Shown: piece after piece, positions 22,413 through 33,124 of the stretch
Position numbering within the stretch: the stretch's first letter is position 1
How the letters are laid out: each line of letters opens with the position of its first letter
NCBI RefSeq assembly: GCF_028401425.1
Contig: NZ_JAQOMS010000002.1
Location: 4,030,001-4,094,000, forward strand
Source of the DNA: Psychrosphaera algicola
Lineage (GTDB): Bacteria > Pseudomonadota > Gammaproteobacteria > Enterobacterales > Alteromonadaceae
Length of the DNA: 64,000 nt
Reading direction: 5' to 3'
Program-made: the position numbers and the translations under genes
Notes under the pieces: model-generated
The model's input: only the letters and a program-made list of their open reading frames with translations
Databases searched by the model: none
Told to the model about the DNA's origin: nothing

Positions 22413-23879
22413 ATGACAAAAATTTCATCTTCAGGGTTAAAGCGCCGTAATTTGATTAAAGCTGCAGCCGCCACATCGGTTTTTTCGGCCCTCGCCACTA
22501 ACCAAGCGCTTGCATCTTGGTTATTTAAGCCACTGCAATCACAGGATGATTGGTTAAAAGCGGCGGAAATACGCGCCAATACCGTAGTGCCTAAGTTTAG
22601 CGATCAAATTTTTAAACTTGCTGATTATAAGTTGGCAAGTGATTTAGATGACGAACTTTCATTTCACCGCGCGATACAGGCGTGTCACAAGGCCGGTGGC
22701 GGACGGGTTGATGTTGTCAGTGGGCAATATATAACTGGCCCTATCCATCTGTTATCTAACGTAGAGCTGCATTTACAAAAAGGGGCAGTAGTAAATTTTG
22801 TTACCGATCCTAAGCGTTACTTACCGGCCGTTATTACGCGTTGGGAAGGTATGGAGTTGATGGGGTATTCGCCACTAATTTATGCTTATCAGCAAACAAA
22901 CATCGCGATTACAGGTAAAGGCACACTAAATGGTGGTGGCAATAATTCAACGTGGTGGCCGTGGAAAGGGCCTCATAAAGAAGGACATTGGGATCTAATT
23001 GCAGGTGAAGATCAAAAACCTGCACGGATGAAATTAATGGCTGATGTAGAGGCTGGCGTCCCGGTATCTCAACGATTGTACGCGGATGGCGCATATCTAA
23101 GGCCACCATTTATCCAACCTTATTTATGCCAAAATATTCTTATTGAAGATGTCACGATTACCAAGTCGCCATTTTGGTTGGTTAACCCTGTCTTGTGTCA
23201 AAACGTGACAGTACGGGGCGTTAACTTTTTCAGCCACGGCCCTAACTCAGACGGCTGTGACCCAGAATCATGCGATCACGTTGTAATTGAAGATTGCTTG
23301 TTTGATACCGGTGATGACTGTATTGCGATTAAATCGGGTCGAAATGCTGACGGGCGCAGAATAGGCGTACCGAGTCAAAATATCGTAGTACGTAATTGTT
23401 TGATGAAAGAAGGGCATGGTGGAGTTGTCATCGGTAGTGAGATTTCCGGCGGGGTAAACAATGTTTTTGTTGAAGACTGCCAAATGGACAGTCCACACCT
23501 TGAACGCGCAATCCGCATTAAAACAAACTCCATTCGCGGCGGTGTTATCGAACACCTCAGATATCGCAATATCAATGTAGGCAAAGTTAAAAACGCCATT
23601 GTTGTTAACTTTTATTATGAAGAAGGCGATGCGGGTTCTTTCGACCCAACCGTGCGTGATGTTGTAATTGAAAATCTTAAATGCGGCGAAATTCTAAATC
23701 AACCGCTTAATTTACAAGGGTTTGAGCGCAAGCCCATAAGCGATTTTCATCTTAAAAATTGTGAATTTAACAATGCTAAAAAATCTTCCGTTGTCCGAAA
23801 TATTGATAATTTCACATTAGACAACGTCAAGATTAATGGCCAAATAGTTAACCAAGCTACGTTATTAAACGTCGGCTAA
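22413..23879 (+). CDS. GH28 polygalacturonase, Tat-exported
   Basis: Hydrolyses alpha-1,4-galacturonan, probably as an exo-enzyme. The 488-residue protein is intact. The N-terminus LKRRNLIKAAAATSVFSAL with a hydrophobic stretch and ALA cleavage site reads as a twin-arginine signal. GH28 catalytic motifs are all visible: NSDGCD, DDCIAIKSG (two Asp), GHGG and IRIKTNS. Two Trp-rich loops (STWWPWKGPHKEGHW) fit the exo-acting clade. It heads a unit with uxaC 34 bases downstream, so galacturonate release and isomerisation are coupled. Confidence 0.94.
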   Translation: MTKISSSGLKRRNLIKAAAATSVFSALATNQALASWLFKPLQSQDDWLKAAEIRANTVVPKFSDQIFKLADYKLASDLDDELSFHRAIQACHKAGGGRVDVVSGQYITGPIHLLSNVELHLQKGAVVNFVTDPKRYLPAVITRWEGMELMGYSPLIYAYQQTNIAITGKGTLNGGGNNSTWWPWKGPHKEGHWDLIAGEDQKPARMKLMADVEAGVPVSQRLYADGAYLRPPFIQPYLCQNILIEDVTITKSPFWLVNPVLCQNVTVRGVNFFSHGPNSDGCDPESCDHVVIEDCLFDTGDDCIAIKSGRNADGRRIGVPSQNIVVRNCLMKEGHGGVVIGSEISGGVNNVFVEDCQMDSPHLERAIRIKTNSIRGGVIEHLRYRNINVGKVKNAIVVNFYYEEGDAGSFDPTVRDVVIENLKCGEILNQPLNLQGFERKPISDFHLKNCEFNNAKKSSVVRNIDNFTLDNVKINGQIVNQATLLNVG

Positions 23880-23913
23880 TTCCCGATTGGGATAGGCAGT
23901 ACAGGATAAATGA

Positions 23914-25350
23914 ATGAGTAACCAACGCCAAAAATTAACATTGCACCCTGATAGATTGTTTTCGAGTGATGACAAGGTCATTGCTGTTGCAAGAGAGCTT
24001 TATGCAGCAATAAAAGATCTGCCTATCATCAGCCCACATGGTCATACGGACCCCAAATGGTTTGCTCAAAATAGCAATTTTGAAAACGCAACAGACTTGT
24101 TGATCCGCCCCGATCACTATGTTTTTCGCATGTTGTTTAGCCAAGGGGTCAGTTTAGAATCCCTTGGTATCCCGCAACAGGGTGAAAAAGGTGATTTAGA
24201 TGCATCTCGACATGTTGATCCAAAAGCAACCTAGCAATTATTAGCGGACAATATGCATTTGTTTGCAGGCACGCCGTCGGGCTATTGGTTAGATGATACG
24301 TTCGCTAATGTATTTGGTTTTACCGAAAAACTGTGTAGCGACAATGCACTTGAATATTATGACGAAATTAACAAACAATTAGCGACACCTGAATTTACGC
24401 CGTTGGCGCTAATGGACCGATTTAATATCGAACTTATTGCGACGACTGAGGGGCATTAGATCAATTGCCACACCACGTTGCGCTAAAAGGTACAGCGTTT
24501 GAAAGCCGCGTGATTACGTCTTTTCGTCCTGACGACGTCGTAGATGCGAGTCGCGAAGACTTTAAACAAAACGTCCAACGACTTGCTGAAATGACAGGTG
24601 AAGATACAACACTATGGACGGGTTACTTAGCGGCGATTCGTAAACGTCGTGCCTATTTTAAAGAACATGGCCGTGCGACGGCGACAGATCATGGTCATCC
24701 AACAGCCCTCACTGCCAATTTATCTGCAAGTGAATGTCAGGCATTGCTTGATAAAACCCTCGCGGGGAGGCGGATGAAGGTGAACAAGAGTTATTCCGAG
24801 CTCAATGTTTAACGGAACTTGCCGGAATGAGTATTGAAGATGGGCTTGTTATGCAAATTCATCCGGGTGCCCATCGCAATCACAATCAACAGTTATTTGA
24901 CCGCTATGGTCGAGACAAAGGTGCTGATATCCCTAGCCAAACGGAATATGTGAACGCATTAAAGCCTTTGTTAACAAAATTTGGCAATAATCCAGAGCTG
25001 AATATAATTTTATTTACCCTCGATGAAACGACTTATAGTCGGGAGCTTGCGCCATTGGCAGGTCATTACCCAAGCTTAAAATTAGGTCCAGCTTGGTGGT
25101 TCCATGACAGTCCGGCTGGTATGTTACGTTTTCGTCAACAAGTGACTGAAACAGCAGGTTTTTACAATACGGTTGGTTTTAATGATGACACGCGCGCGTT
25201 TTGTCTATTCCAGCTCGCCATGATGTGGCTCGCAGAGTAGATTGTCGTTATTTAGCTGAGCTGGTAACTAATCACCAGATCACAATCGACGATGCCCATA
25301 AGTTAGCTTACGAACTGACTTACGGCTTAGTTAAAAAAGCATACAAATTA
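23914..25350 (+). CDS. uxaC: Uronate isomerase UxaC (in-frame TAG and about three frameshifts)
   Basis: Converts D-galacturonate to D-tagaturonate (or glucuronate to fructuronate). The metal site HGHTDPKWF is near residue 40; MHLFAGTPSGYWLD, QIHPGAHRNHN, GPAWWFHDSP and GFNDDTRAF follow, and the end is YGLVKKAYKL. Total about 475 residues. An in-frame TAG at 24232-24234 stands where relatives usually have Trp (x-QLLADNMHLF), as a TGG to TAG change would produce. The frame also shifts near 24455 (G run), 24770 and 25205. The unit continues to GH105. If the stop is real, the gene is dead. Confidence 0.88.
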
Positions 25351-25411
25351 TAATAATCAATAAAGTTGCTGGTTAGGAAGTGAATGATATGACATTAGAA
25401 AAAGAAGCAAA

Positions 25412-27892
25412 ATGTCGCTTATGGGTATTTCAACACTCACATTGTTAATGGGGTGCAGCGGAAATTCATCTATGGAAAATTCCGAAAAACATGATGACTC
25501 TAAAGTGGCGACCGCAGAAGTACATAACCCTTCAACATTCGACCGTCCTGATGAGTCAATTTATTTTAGTTATTACGATTTGGGATTGCCTGTCAAATTT
25601 AATAAGGCTATGGTTTTTAAACGAAATGACCAAGTTTTAAATACTCAGGCGATCGATTCTGATTTTGACGGAAGCTTAGATGGTGTTGTTGTTTTAACAT
25701 CGATGGCAAGTCGCGAAACATTTCAGCTTGACGCTTTTGTTACGAGCAATCCGCACATAACTGCTCAAAATAAACGTACTCAAGCTGAAATCTCTCAAAA
25801 AGAGGGGGCAAATGGCAGCCTCATTCTCGTTATCCAAATAGTAAATACCAAGAATACGTTGGTGGTGATTTTGTCAATGTGGATTCGGTAACCTTGCCAC
25901 CAAGCTACAATGATCATTCATTTTGGTTGCGCTATGAGGGCTCAGGTATTGAGTCTGATAAAGTAGGTTATCGGGTTTATCTCGATTGGCGTAATGGCTT
26001 TGACATTTTTGGCAAATTAACAGAACAACCGATATTACAAAATGTTGGTTTAGATGGCTACGACTCTTACCATGAGAAACAAAGTTGGGGCATGGACATC
26101 CTGAAAGTGGGAGATTCTTTAGGTAGTGGTGGTTTTGGCTTATGGCACGATAATAGTGTTGAGCGCATTACTAAAGCGGATACCCGCGGCGTGACTATCG
26201 ATGCTAATGGCGATGTTTATTCTGCATTTACGATAAATTATGGTGGATGGCAAAGTGCCGTTGGCAAGCAAGACTTAGCGGCAAATATTTCTATGTCTGC
26301 CGGCAGTCACTTAGCCAACGTTACGTTAAATTTTGAAACTCCAATTGCGACAATGGCCGCGGGCATCGTTAAGCATAAAAATACAGAACTCATTACAGGT
26401 GATATGGATATCACAGGCAAAGCATATACCTATATTGCAAGTTGGGGACCGCAGTCGCTCGATGGCAGTAACTTGGGCATGGCAGTATTTTTCCGTAAAG
26501 AAATGTTGAAAGAGGTTACGACAGATAAGCACAATTACCTTGCGATTTTGACTCCCAAAGGAAATTCGATTCCATATAATAAAAATACGCAACAACTTGA
26601 TTATTCGTTTGCAGCGTTATGGCAACCTGAAAGTGGCATCGCAACAAAGCAAGCGTTTGAAGTTTATTTAAAGCAACAGGCGGAACGTCTAACCGTTAAA
26701 CCACGAATTAGACTAAAAACAAAATTAAGTGATACGGCAAAACAATCACCTATCGATGCCGAAGTTGCTCTATCATGGGCGAAAAAACTGGCCGATAGTG
26801 AACTTAACCGTAAATCATATACTTATGAATATGACGGTTGGGATGTTAACCGACGACGTTTACCTAAATTTGAATACGATATTGTTGGTTTATACCCGCA
26901 TACCTTAAATAAAATCACGGAAATAACAGGTGATAAAAAGTATCAACAAGCGCTACATCGTATTACAGGCTCATTTATCGACGCCGATGGTGGCATAAAA
27001 CGCTATAAAATATCAAACTACAATATCGATGCCGTCGCCCCTAGGCGTGCTGTCTTGAAGTTGTACCAACTCACTAAAGACGAAAAGTATAAAAAGGCCG
27101 CGGCGTTAATTCGTCAACAATTAGTTGAACATCCTAAAACAGTTGAAGGGGCTTTTTGGCACAAGAAAAAATACACTTCTCAACTTTGGTTAGATGGCGT
27201 TTATATGGGCATGCCATTTTTAGCGGAATATTCAAACATGTTTGAAGATGGTCACAGTTTAGATGAAGTCATTAAAGAGTTTACGTTAACCTATAAATAT
27301 CTCCGCGACGCTACTACAGGTAATTATTACCATGCCTTGGGACGAACAAAAGCAGCAAGACTGGGCAGACAAAAACACTGGATTGTCTCCTGAATTCTGG
27401 GCTCGAGGTATGGGATGGTTAGCAATGGCTCTAGTCGACGTACTTGATTTGATTGATGAGTCTGAAACCGAATTGCGCGCTCCTCTAGTTGCAATTTCTA
27501 ACGATTTAGCAAAAACCTTAAAATCAAATCAAGACGCAACAGGTACGTGGTGGCAAGTTATCGATAAAGCTGGGCAAGTTGGTAACTATCGAGAGTCGAG
27601 TGCATCGGCCATGTTTACGTATTTTTTAGCCAAGGCAATTGATAAAAACATCATCAGTAATCAATATCTACCGATGACAAAACTTGCCTATGAAGGGTTA
27701 ACAAATGAGTTTATTTTAGTCCATGACAATGGCGAAATAAGTTTAACAAATATTTGTTATGTTGCTGGACTTGGTTTTGGTCGCGATGGCAGTTATCAAT
27801 ATTATATGAATGAGCCAGTTGCCAAAAACGATCCAAAAGGAACAGTACCGTTTATGTTAGCGTCGTTAGCGATGTATGAATTATTAAAATAA
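25412..27892 (+). CDS. DUF4861-GH105 fusion: unsaturated uronyl hydrolase lipoprotein (two frameshifts)
   Basis: Hydrolyses the unsaturated uronic acid from the non-reducing end of lyase products. A lipobox (LTLLMGCSG) marks a lipoprotein. Residues of about 40-420 form a DUF4861-like domain (FWLRYEGSGI, YRVYLDWRNGFDIFGK, SWGMDILKVG). The GH105 alpha/alpha-barrel follows with QLWLDGVYMGMPFLAEY, WARGMGWLAMAL, GNYRESSASAMFTYFLAKA and LTNICYVAGLG. Breaks lie near 25820-25880 and 27335. The start is taken at ATG 25412 after AAAGAAG; an upstream in-frame extension cannot be excluded. The two domains are usually separate proteins. Confidence 0.85.
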
Positions 27893-27959
27893 ACGGGCGA
27901 TAATGACTAATAACGTTATCAATCCAATAACGATATACGGCACAAAAATAAGCATAAAG

Positions 27960-27985
27960 AAGTCCAGGTCTCCTGGGCTTTTTTA
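27960..27985 (+). terminator. Intrinsic terminator after GH105
   Basis: Stem AAGTCCAGG (27960-27968) / CCTGGGCTT (27972-27980), 9 bp with one G-U pair and a TCT loop, followed by a run of Ts. The likely start of the esterase gene lies immediately after it, so it separates or attenuates the downstream gene. Confidence 0.8.
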
Positions 27986-28922
27986 TTGGCGTTCTTACTG
28001 ACAATATCGATGTTTCAAGCTAGTTCGTTTGGGGCTACTATTGCAATTGATGATGGTTATACGGTTTCAAAGCGGTTTGAAAAATATAAAAAATTGGACC
28101 CATCAATTTCCTTGCCTGTCATCGAGTTCGCCGCAAAGCAGCGCGTACAATTTAATTTAAGATATGCTGTTGTTGATGACCGCGAATTGCATCTCGACCT
28201 CTTCCACCGTGTAACTACGCTGCCAGAAAAAGGACTTATTGTGCTGATCCATGGCGGTGGTTGGCGAGCGGGTAATAAATCTCACTTTCATCCACTGGCG
28301 ACGCTATTAGCACAACAAGGTTTTGACGTTGCCACGCCTGAATATCGGTTATCCATCGAAGCGCCTTACCCAGCAGCAACTGATGACATAAAAGTTGCTA
28401 TGGACTGGTTGGTCAATAATAAAGAACTGTTAGGCATTAATACGCAAACAGTCACGATTGGAGGGGGTCTTCAGGCGGGCATTTAGCGGCTTTAGTTGGT
28501 TTTAAAACTAATCACGACAATATTAACAGTAAAACTTCCAGCCCATATGAGGTTAACGCAGTTATTAGCTTGGATGGTTTACTTTCAACGACAACGGAAC
28601 TTGCACTTAAATACGAAGATAAAAAGGACACAAGTCCGCTCTTTCAATGTGGTTAGGCGGTGAATATGCCAAGCGAATGAATAAATGGCTTGAAGTATCC
28701 CCCGTCGAATACGTCTCTGATAAAAGCCCAAAGTTACTCGTCATCAGCAGTGGTCAACACAGATTTACTGCTGGCCGTGAAGTAATTAAAGGCAAGATTG
28801 AAACGCATAATGGCGTTTTTCAGTTAATAGAGTATCCAAAAATTATCCATACATTTTGGTTATTCGACCCCTACTTAACAGCGGTATCTAAGCAAATTAC
28901 TTCGTTTCTAGCGACAAAATAA
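27986..28922 (+). CDS. Alpha/beta-hydrolase esterase, exported (two frameshifts)
   Basis: Carboxylesterase of the hormone-sensitive-lipase/acetyl-esterase type, probably removing acetyl or similar groups from pectin fragments. The oxyanion loop HGGGWRAG is clear; the nucleophile region reads TIGGG, then in the next frame SSGGHLAAL, so a frameshift near 28465 falls at the GGSSGG elbow. The acid/His end is IHTFWLFDPYL. A second break is near 28640. The N-terminus (LTISMFQASSFGA) looks like a signal peptide; the start is TTG 27986 or ATG 28010. The length is about 310 residues. The substrate is inferred from the locus. Confidence 0.75.
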
Positions 28923-29240
28923 GTTCCTAACGAGGGACAATTGCCCACCAAATTTCCAATTTCCCACAATTCAGCTAGGCTTTAGGAAATACCACTGAGC
29001 ATATTTTATGGTTTTTTAGCGACAATTAGGGACGAGACAGCAATGTGATAATTGCACCCAATTACATTTATGGAGGGAATTACATCTTTAGCTTGACCCT
29101 CTCACTTTATGCTGTTTGGATTTGACTAATTAAATACAAAAAATGGTATAGTACCGCGCTAACTAAATAGAGTTGTATTATTCTTTATAAATCAAAGGTT
29201 AAGGTTTTATGATAGACTTTTTAAAATGTTACAACGGGAG
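28923..29240. other. Intergenic region with a possible promoter
   Basis: No gene seen. TTGACT (29122-29127) and TATAGT (29147-29152), 19 bases apart, resemble a sigma-70 promoter for the downstream binding-protein gene; the spacing is longer than ideal. Confidence 0.35.
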
Positions 29241-30169
29241 ATGCGCTTGTTTCGTTTAGGTATTTTTGCGCTTGTAATATTGCTCACATGTGCCAGTTTT
29301 AATGGCTTAGCGTGTGAACTGGATCTGCGTAGTAAAAAGTAAAACTCTACTTCCCACCCAAAATGGATACCAAGCAAGCTGAATTGGATTACGCATACCA
29401 ACTTTTACATAAAGTATTAGAAGTGTCCGAAGCTCGTTACGGCCCCTGTGAGTTAGAATTGGTCAACAATGCATTATCTTTGAAACGCATTGAACATTTA
29501 CTCGAACAAGGTGAAGAGTTACATGTAGGGTCATTTACCGTTACTCAGGAAAGGGATAAGCGTTTCGAAGCGGTTCCTATTCCTATCTCGTATGGCCTGC
29601 GCGGGTATCGATTGTTGCTAATTAAGAAAGGTAATCAATCAAAGTTTGAAGGTATAAAGGATTTACAGCAATTATCAACGTTCACCGCTGGACAGGGCGA
29701 TGGATGGGCCGATAGCTCAATATTGCAATATAATAAATTGCCAGTTGTCGAAGCAGGAAGTATTAGTACAATTATCGATATGTTGACATACAATCGTTTT
29801 GATTATTTCCCACGAGGGGCGTTGGAAACGGTCACTGAGCTAAATAAATATATCGATAAACCTGTGCAATTAGAGGCGGGCTTGGTCTTAATTTATCCTA
29901 GTTTGAGCGTATTTTATGTTAATAAAGCGAATGAAAAACTAAAAGAACGATTGGCATTTGGGCTAAATATATTGTTTGAATCCGGCCAATTTAGACAATT
30001 TTTTGAAAACAACCAAACGGCTAAATCAGCACTAGATATACTCGATTTGAACAACCGGACTTCGCTTTTTCTATGTAATCCATACTTACCAGACTGGGTA
30101 CCGCTTAATAAGCAGGAGTATTGGTTACAGCCTTGGCCGGACTATGTGAACGACAATAAATGTCTTTGA
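29241..30169 (+). CDS. Periplasmic amino-acid-type substrate-binding protein homologue (one frameshift)
   Basis: A type-2 periplasmic binding fold without a transporter beside it. A signal peptide (LGIFALVILLTCASFNGLA) is followed, after a frame break near 29335 in an A run, by KLYFPPKMDTKQAELDYAYQ and about 260 residues with GYRLLLIKK, FTAGQGDGWADSSIL and YNRFDYFPRG, which fit the extracellular solute-binding family 3 pattern. Such stand-alone proteins are common in Alteromonadales and their ligand is usually unknown. It lies inside the pectin locus but has no operator and is bounded by a hairpin. Confidence 0.7.
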
Positions 30170-30177
30170 AAATCGCT

Positions 30178-30207
30178 TAGGCACTGCGCTGTTAAGTCGA
30201 GTGCCTA
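30178..30207. terminator. Hairpin between convergent genes
   Basis: Perfect 8-bp stem TAGGCACT (30178-30185) / AGTGCCTA (30200-30207) between the binding-protein gene and the GH43 gene. No T-tract, so it may be a weak two-way terminator. Confidence 0.5.
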
Positions 30208-30227
30208 GCCATTGATGACAGACTTTG

Positions 30228-31190
30228 TTAATCAGTGCGCTGTACTTTGTTAATCGTACCGTCTGCATTAAATGTTATCGGCTCCATCGCAGTCACTCGT
30301 TGTCGTTTATGACACGAGCTACCAGAGACATTTATCCATCGGTGATAAAACAACACCCATTGACCTTTAAACTGCACAATTGAATGGTGATTATTGGCAT
30401 TATGTTCTTGGTCCATAAAGGTACCTTTATATTCCCAAGGGCCGGTAGGTGATTTTGCCATATAATAAGTAAGTACTCGGTTATTCTCCGGCATTGTGAA
30501 GTAATAATTATCCCCGCGCTTAAATACCCACGGACCTTCCATTTTTGGTGTATAACCGCCCATATCCATTTTGATAAATTCACCGTCAACGCTTAACAAG
30601 TCATCATTCATTTTGACCACATGATAATCATATCCTTTCGCGTGGAAATACAGGTAAGCCTGTCCGTCATCGTCGATAAATAAACTTGGATCATTGGTAT
30701 AAGGTTTGGTCCAAAGCGGTTTACCTATGGCATCTTTAAATGGACCGGTCGGGGAATCACTTACCGCCATACCTAGACCCATCCATTTGGTGCTTTTTTC
30801 TGGGTTTATGCGATCTTTAAAACCGGTGCCAACAGGCAGAACGGCGTAATATTTACCATTTTTATATGCCGCATCGGGGGCCCAGGCGTAATTGTCGGCC
30901 CAACTAAAATCGTCAAGGGACATAAACGGTCCGTGATTGGTCCATTGCTCTAGATCGTCAGACGAATAAACCAACCAATCTTTCATATGAAAGTCTTCTT
31001 GGCATTCAATGTCGTGGCTGACATAGACGTACATTCTGCCGTCTTTCCATACGTGTCCAGATGGATCAGCGGTCAGTACATTTGGGCCAAAATCGAGTAT
31101 TTTTGCATTCAGTGTGGTACTCGTCATTAACCCGATAAATGCTAATTTTATTAATGAACATAAAGATATTTTATTATTATTATTTTTCAT
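30228..31190 (-). CDS. GH43 glycoside hydrolase, exported
   Basis: Five-bladed beta-propeller enzyme acting on arabinose, xylose or galactose side chains. The 320 residues are intact. A signal peptide ends near TTLNA. The expected acids are visible: Asp in TADPSGHVW (base), Asp in NDPSLFIDDDG, and Glu in KMEGPWVFKRG (acid). HHSIVQFKGQWVLFYH fits the fifth blade His. It is the last gene of the minus-strand unit that begins with kduD, 10 bases after CE12. A role on arabinan or galactan side chains of rhamnogalacturonan is inferred. Confidence 0.88.
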   Translation of the reverse strand: MKNNNNKISLCSLIKLAFIGLMTSTTLNAKILDFGPNVLTADPSGHVWKDGRMYVYVSHDIECQEDFHMKDWLVYSSDDLEQWTNHGPFMSLDDFSWADNYAWAPDAAYKNGKYYAVLPVGTGFKDRINPEKSTKWMGLGMAVSDSPTGPFKDAIGKPLWTKPYTNDPSLFIDDDGQAYLYFHAKGYDYHVVKMNDDLLSVDGEFIKMDMGGYTPKMEGPWVFKRGDNYYFTMPENNRVLTYYMAKSPTGPWEYKGTFMDQEHNANNHHSIVQFKGQWVLFYHRWINVSGSSCHKRQRVTAMEPITFNADGTINKVQRTD

Positions 31191-31199
31191 GGTTATGCC

Positions 31200-32038
31200 T
31201 TAAAAACCTTTGTAATGATACTTCAAATGTTTCGGATCTGGTGTTCGTAATTGTTGTATTAAAGGGTGATTAATTGCCCGTAGATTGGTTAATAGTAGTT
31301 GTGCAACTTCCCGTGCGCCTAGCTGATTTAAGTGGGTATTATCGGTAATGCCATTTGGGTAATTGGGGTGCAGATTGGGTTTTATATGCATAAACCTAAG
31401 AGCGGAAAGGGTTTTACCTTGAGACTGAAAATGCTGACGAGTCAATGATTCCATGTCAACAAAAGTCACATCGGTATCCTCGGCAATCTCTCTCACAATT
31501 TTCGCGTATGGATGGGTTAACTTCAGGATATTTTTGTCATCAAAGTGACGACGGGTTATTGGGGTCATCAAGATGACGTTTCCGCCTTTTGTTGAGTGAT
31601 TTGGATCATATTGCGAATGTTGGCTTCGTACTGCGCTGGTGTCGTGTAGCGGTCTGTTTTATGCGTTGATTGGTCGTTGTGACCAAACTGAATAAAAACA
31701 TAATCACTAAGGCGACAAATTATCTTCAATGTTTTGCCATAAACCTTCAGTGATAAAGGTACGTGTACTGCGACCATTCTTAGCTAAGTTAACTGTGTTA
31801 ATACCCGGACCAAAAAAGTTGCAAATGGCACGCCCCATCCAGTTTCGGGGTAGTCTTTGGGGTCTTTTATAGACATTGTAGAGTCACCAGCCATAAAGAT
31901 ATTGATGGCTTGAATCGCTGGTTTTTTTGATGGTTCAGATGGGGATGGTGTTAGCTGCGCTTGATTGGCAAAGGCACAGCTTGTGATGAAAGTAATAAGT
32001 AGTAAAGGTAAAAGAATAAGTTGCGTTAGGTTGGACAT
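31200..32038 (-). CDS. CE12 rhamnogalacturonan acetylesterase (about three frameshifts)
   Basis: SGNH-fold esterase removing acetyl groups from rhamnogalacturonan or homogalacturonan. A signal peptide (ITSCAFA) is followed by block I IFMAGDSTMS with the nucleophile Ser, then block III FIQFGHNDQS and the C-terminal GITDNTHLNQLGA with the Asp/His pair. Between them the frame breaks near 31800, 31740 and 31572. About 280 residues in total. Its start codon lies inside the last codons of the LacI-family gene (13-base overlap), so they are translated as a unit. Confidence 0.85.
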
Positions 32039-33054
32039 TGTTTGGTTGACTCCCGAGTTATTAGGTATGGCTTCACCACTATTTTTTCCTTTTCTACACT
32101 TTGATCCGGCGAAATCGATTGGATTAGTTTTTTGGTGGCAAGGCTCGCAATTTTTTCTACTGGACGACGAATAGTGGTCAAAGATGGAATGATCCGAGAT
32201 GCAATTATGTTGTCATCGAATCCAGCAATAGATAGATCGTTAGGGATCTTTAGCCCAAGATCTGTTGATGCTCGAACGGCACCGGCAGCCATTTCATCAT
32301 TGTTGGCAAAAATAGCAGTCGGGCGTGGATCTTGTTTCAATAATGCCGTTGCACATTCAATACCGCTTTCGTAAGAGTTTTCACCTTCAAGTATGTGGCT
32401 TTGTGGTAATTCGATATTTCGTTTTTGCAGGGCGTTTCGAAATCCTTCAAAACGTTCCTGTGATGAACAAAAGGTCATGGGACCGGTGATCATTGCAATA
32501 TTGCTATGGCCAAGGTCGACCAAATGATCGGCAATATCTGTCATCGCAGCTCGGTCATCAGTGATGACTATGTTGTCGCTATCTTCTAAGTCAGTTGACG
32601 CAATACGGATATAAGGCAACTTAATGGACTTGAACGTTTGCGCCAATAAGTCACTTTCTGAAACCGGTGGAATGATAATGACACCATCTACTCGAGAGCG
32701 ACCTATGAAATTGAGACAATCGTCAATAAAGTCTTCACTTTGCCACTGACAAGGATGAACAACGAGCTCAAAGCCAAGAGATGAACATATATCTAACGCA
32801 CCACGCTGAACTTGGTCGATGTAAAGGGCATCTGGGTTATCGTAAATGAGTCCCAGTAAATAGGAACGATTTGAGGCTAAACCGCGGGCTTGTTTGTCTG
32901 GCTGAAACTTAACTTCTTTAATGATTTCTTCAACACGCTCACGAGTGGCTTTTCCGACCATCGGCGAACCATTGATAACACGGGACACTGTTCGTTTAGA
33001 CACACCAGCGATTCGTGCGACATCATTAATTGTAACGTTGGTTTTGCTTTCCAT
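32026..33054 (-). CDS. LacI-family transcriptional regulator, likely controller of the pectin regulon
   Basis: Intact, 342 residues. The N-terminal helix-turn-helix TINDVARIAGVSKRTVSRVI is followed by the hinge FQPDKQARGLASNRS, then a periplasmic-binding-like core with IIIPPVSESD, NDEMAAGAV and LSIAGFDDN. The last three of these mark a full-length sugar-acid-responsive repressor. It lies between the TRAP genes and CE12 and is the only LacI-type gene in the window, while six LacI-type palindromes precede the pectin units. I infer that it binds them and is released by a uronate intermediate such as KDG. Which metabolite is unknown. Confidence 0.92.
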   Translation of the reverse strand: MESKTNVTINDVARIAGVSKRTVSRVINGSPMVGKATRERVEEIIKEVKFQPDKQARGLASNRSYLLGLIYDNPDALYIDQVQRGALDICSSLGFELVVHPCQWQSEDFIDDCLNFIGRSRVDGVIIIPPVSESDLLAQTFKSIKLPYIRIASTDLEDSDNIVITDDRAAMTDIADHLVDLGHSNIAMITGPMTFCSSQERFEGFRNALQKRNIELPQSHILEGENSYESGIECATALLKQDPRPTAIFANNDEMAAGAVRASTDLGLKIPNDLSIAGFDDNIIASRIIPSLTTIRRPVEKIASLATKKLIQSISPDQSVEKEKIVVKPYLITRESTKQCPT

Positions 33055-33124
33055 TTTTTATTCCAATTTGAATTTGCCAATTATGACTAATTGACAAACC
33101 TACATTTCAGTATTAGTTTCAGAA

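Noticed and set aside
22361..22579. Minus-strand open frame opposite the GH28 start
   Set aside because: It is antisense to the GH28 signal peptide, with no conserved content or ribosome site.
28500..30170. A transporter operon for the stand-alone binding protein
   Set aside because: No permease or ATPase gene is present on either side, so it was left as a lone binding-fold protein.
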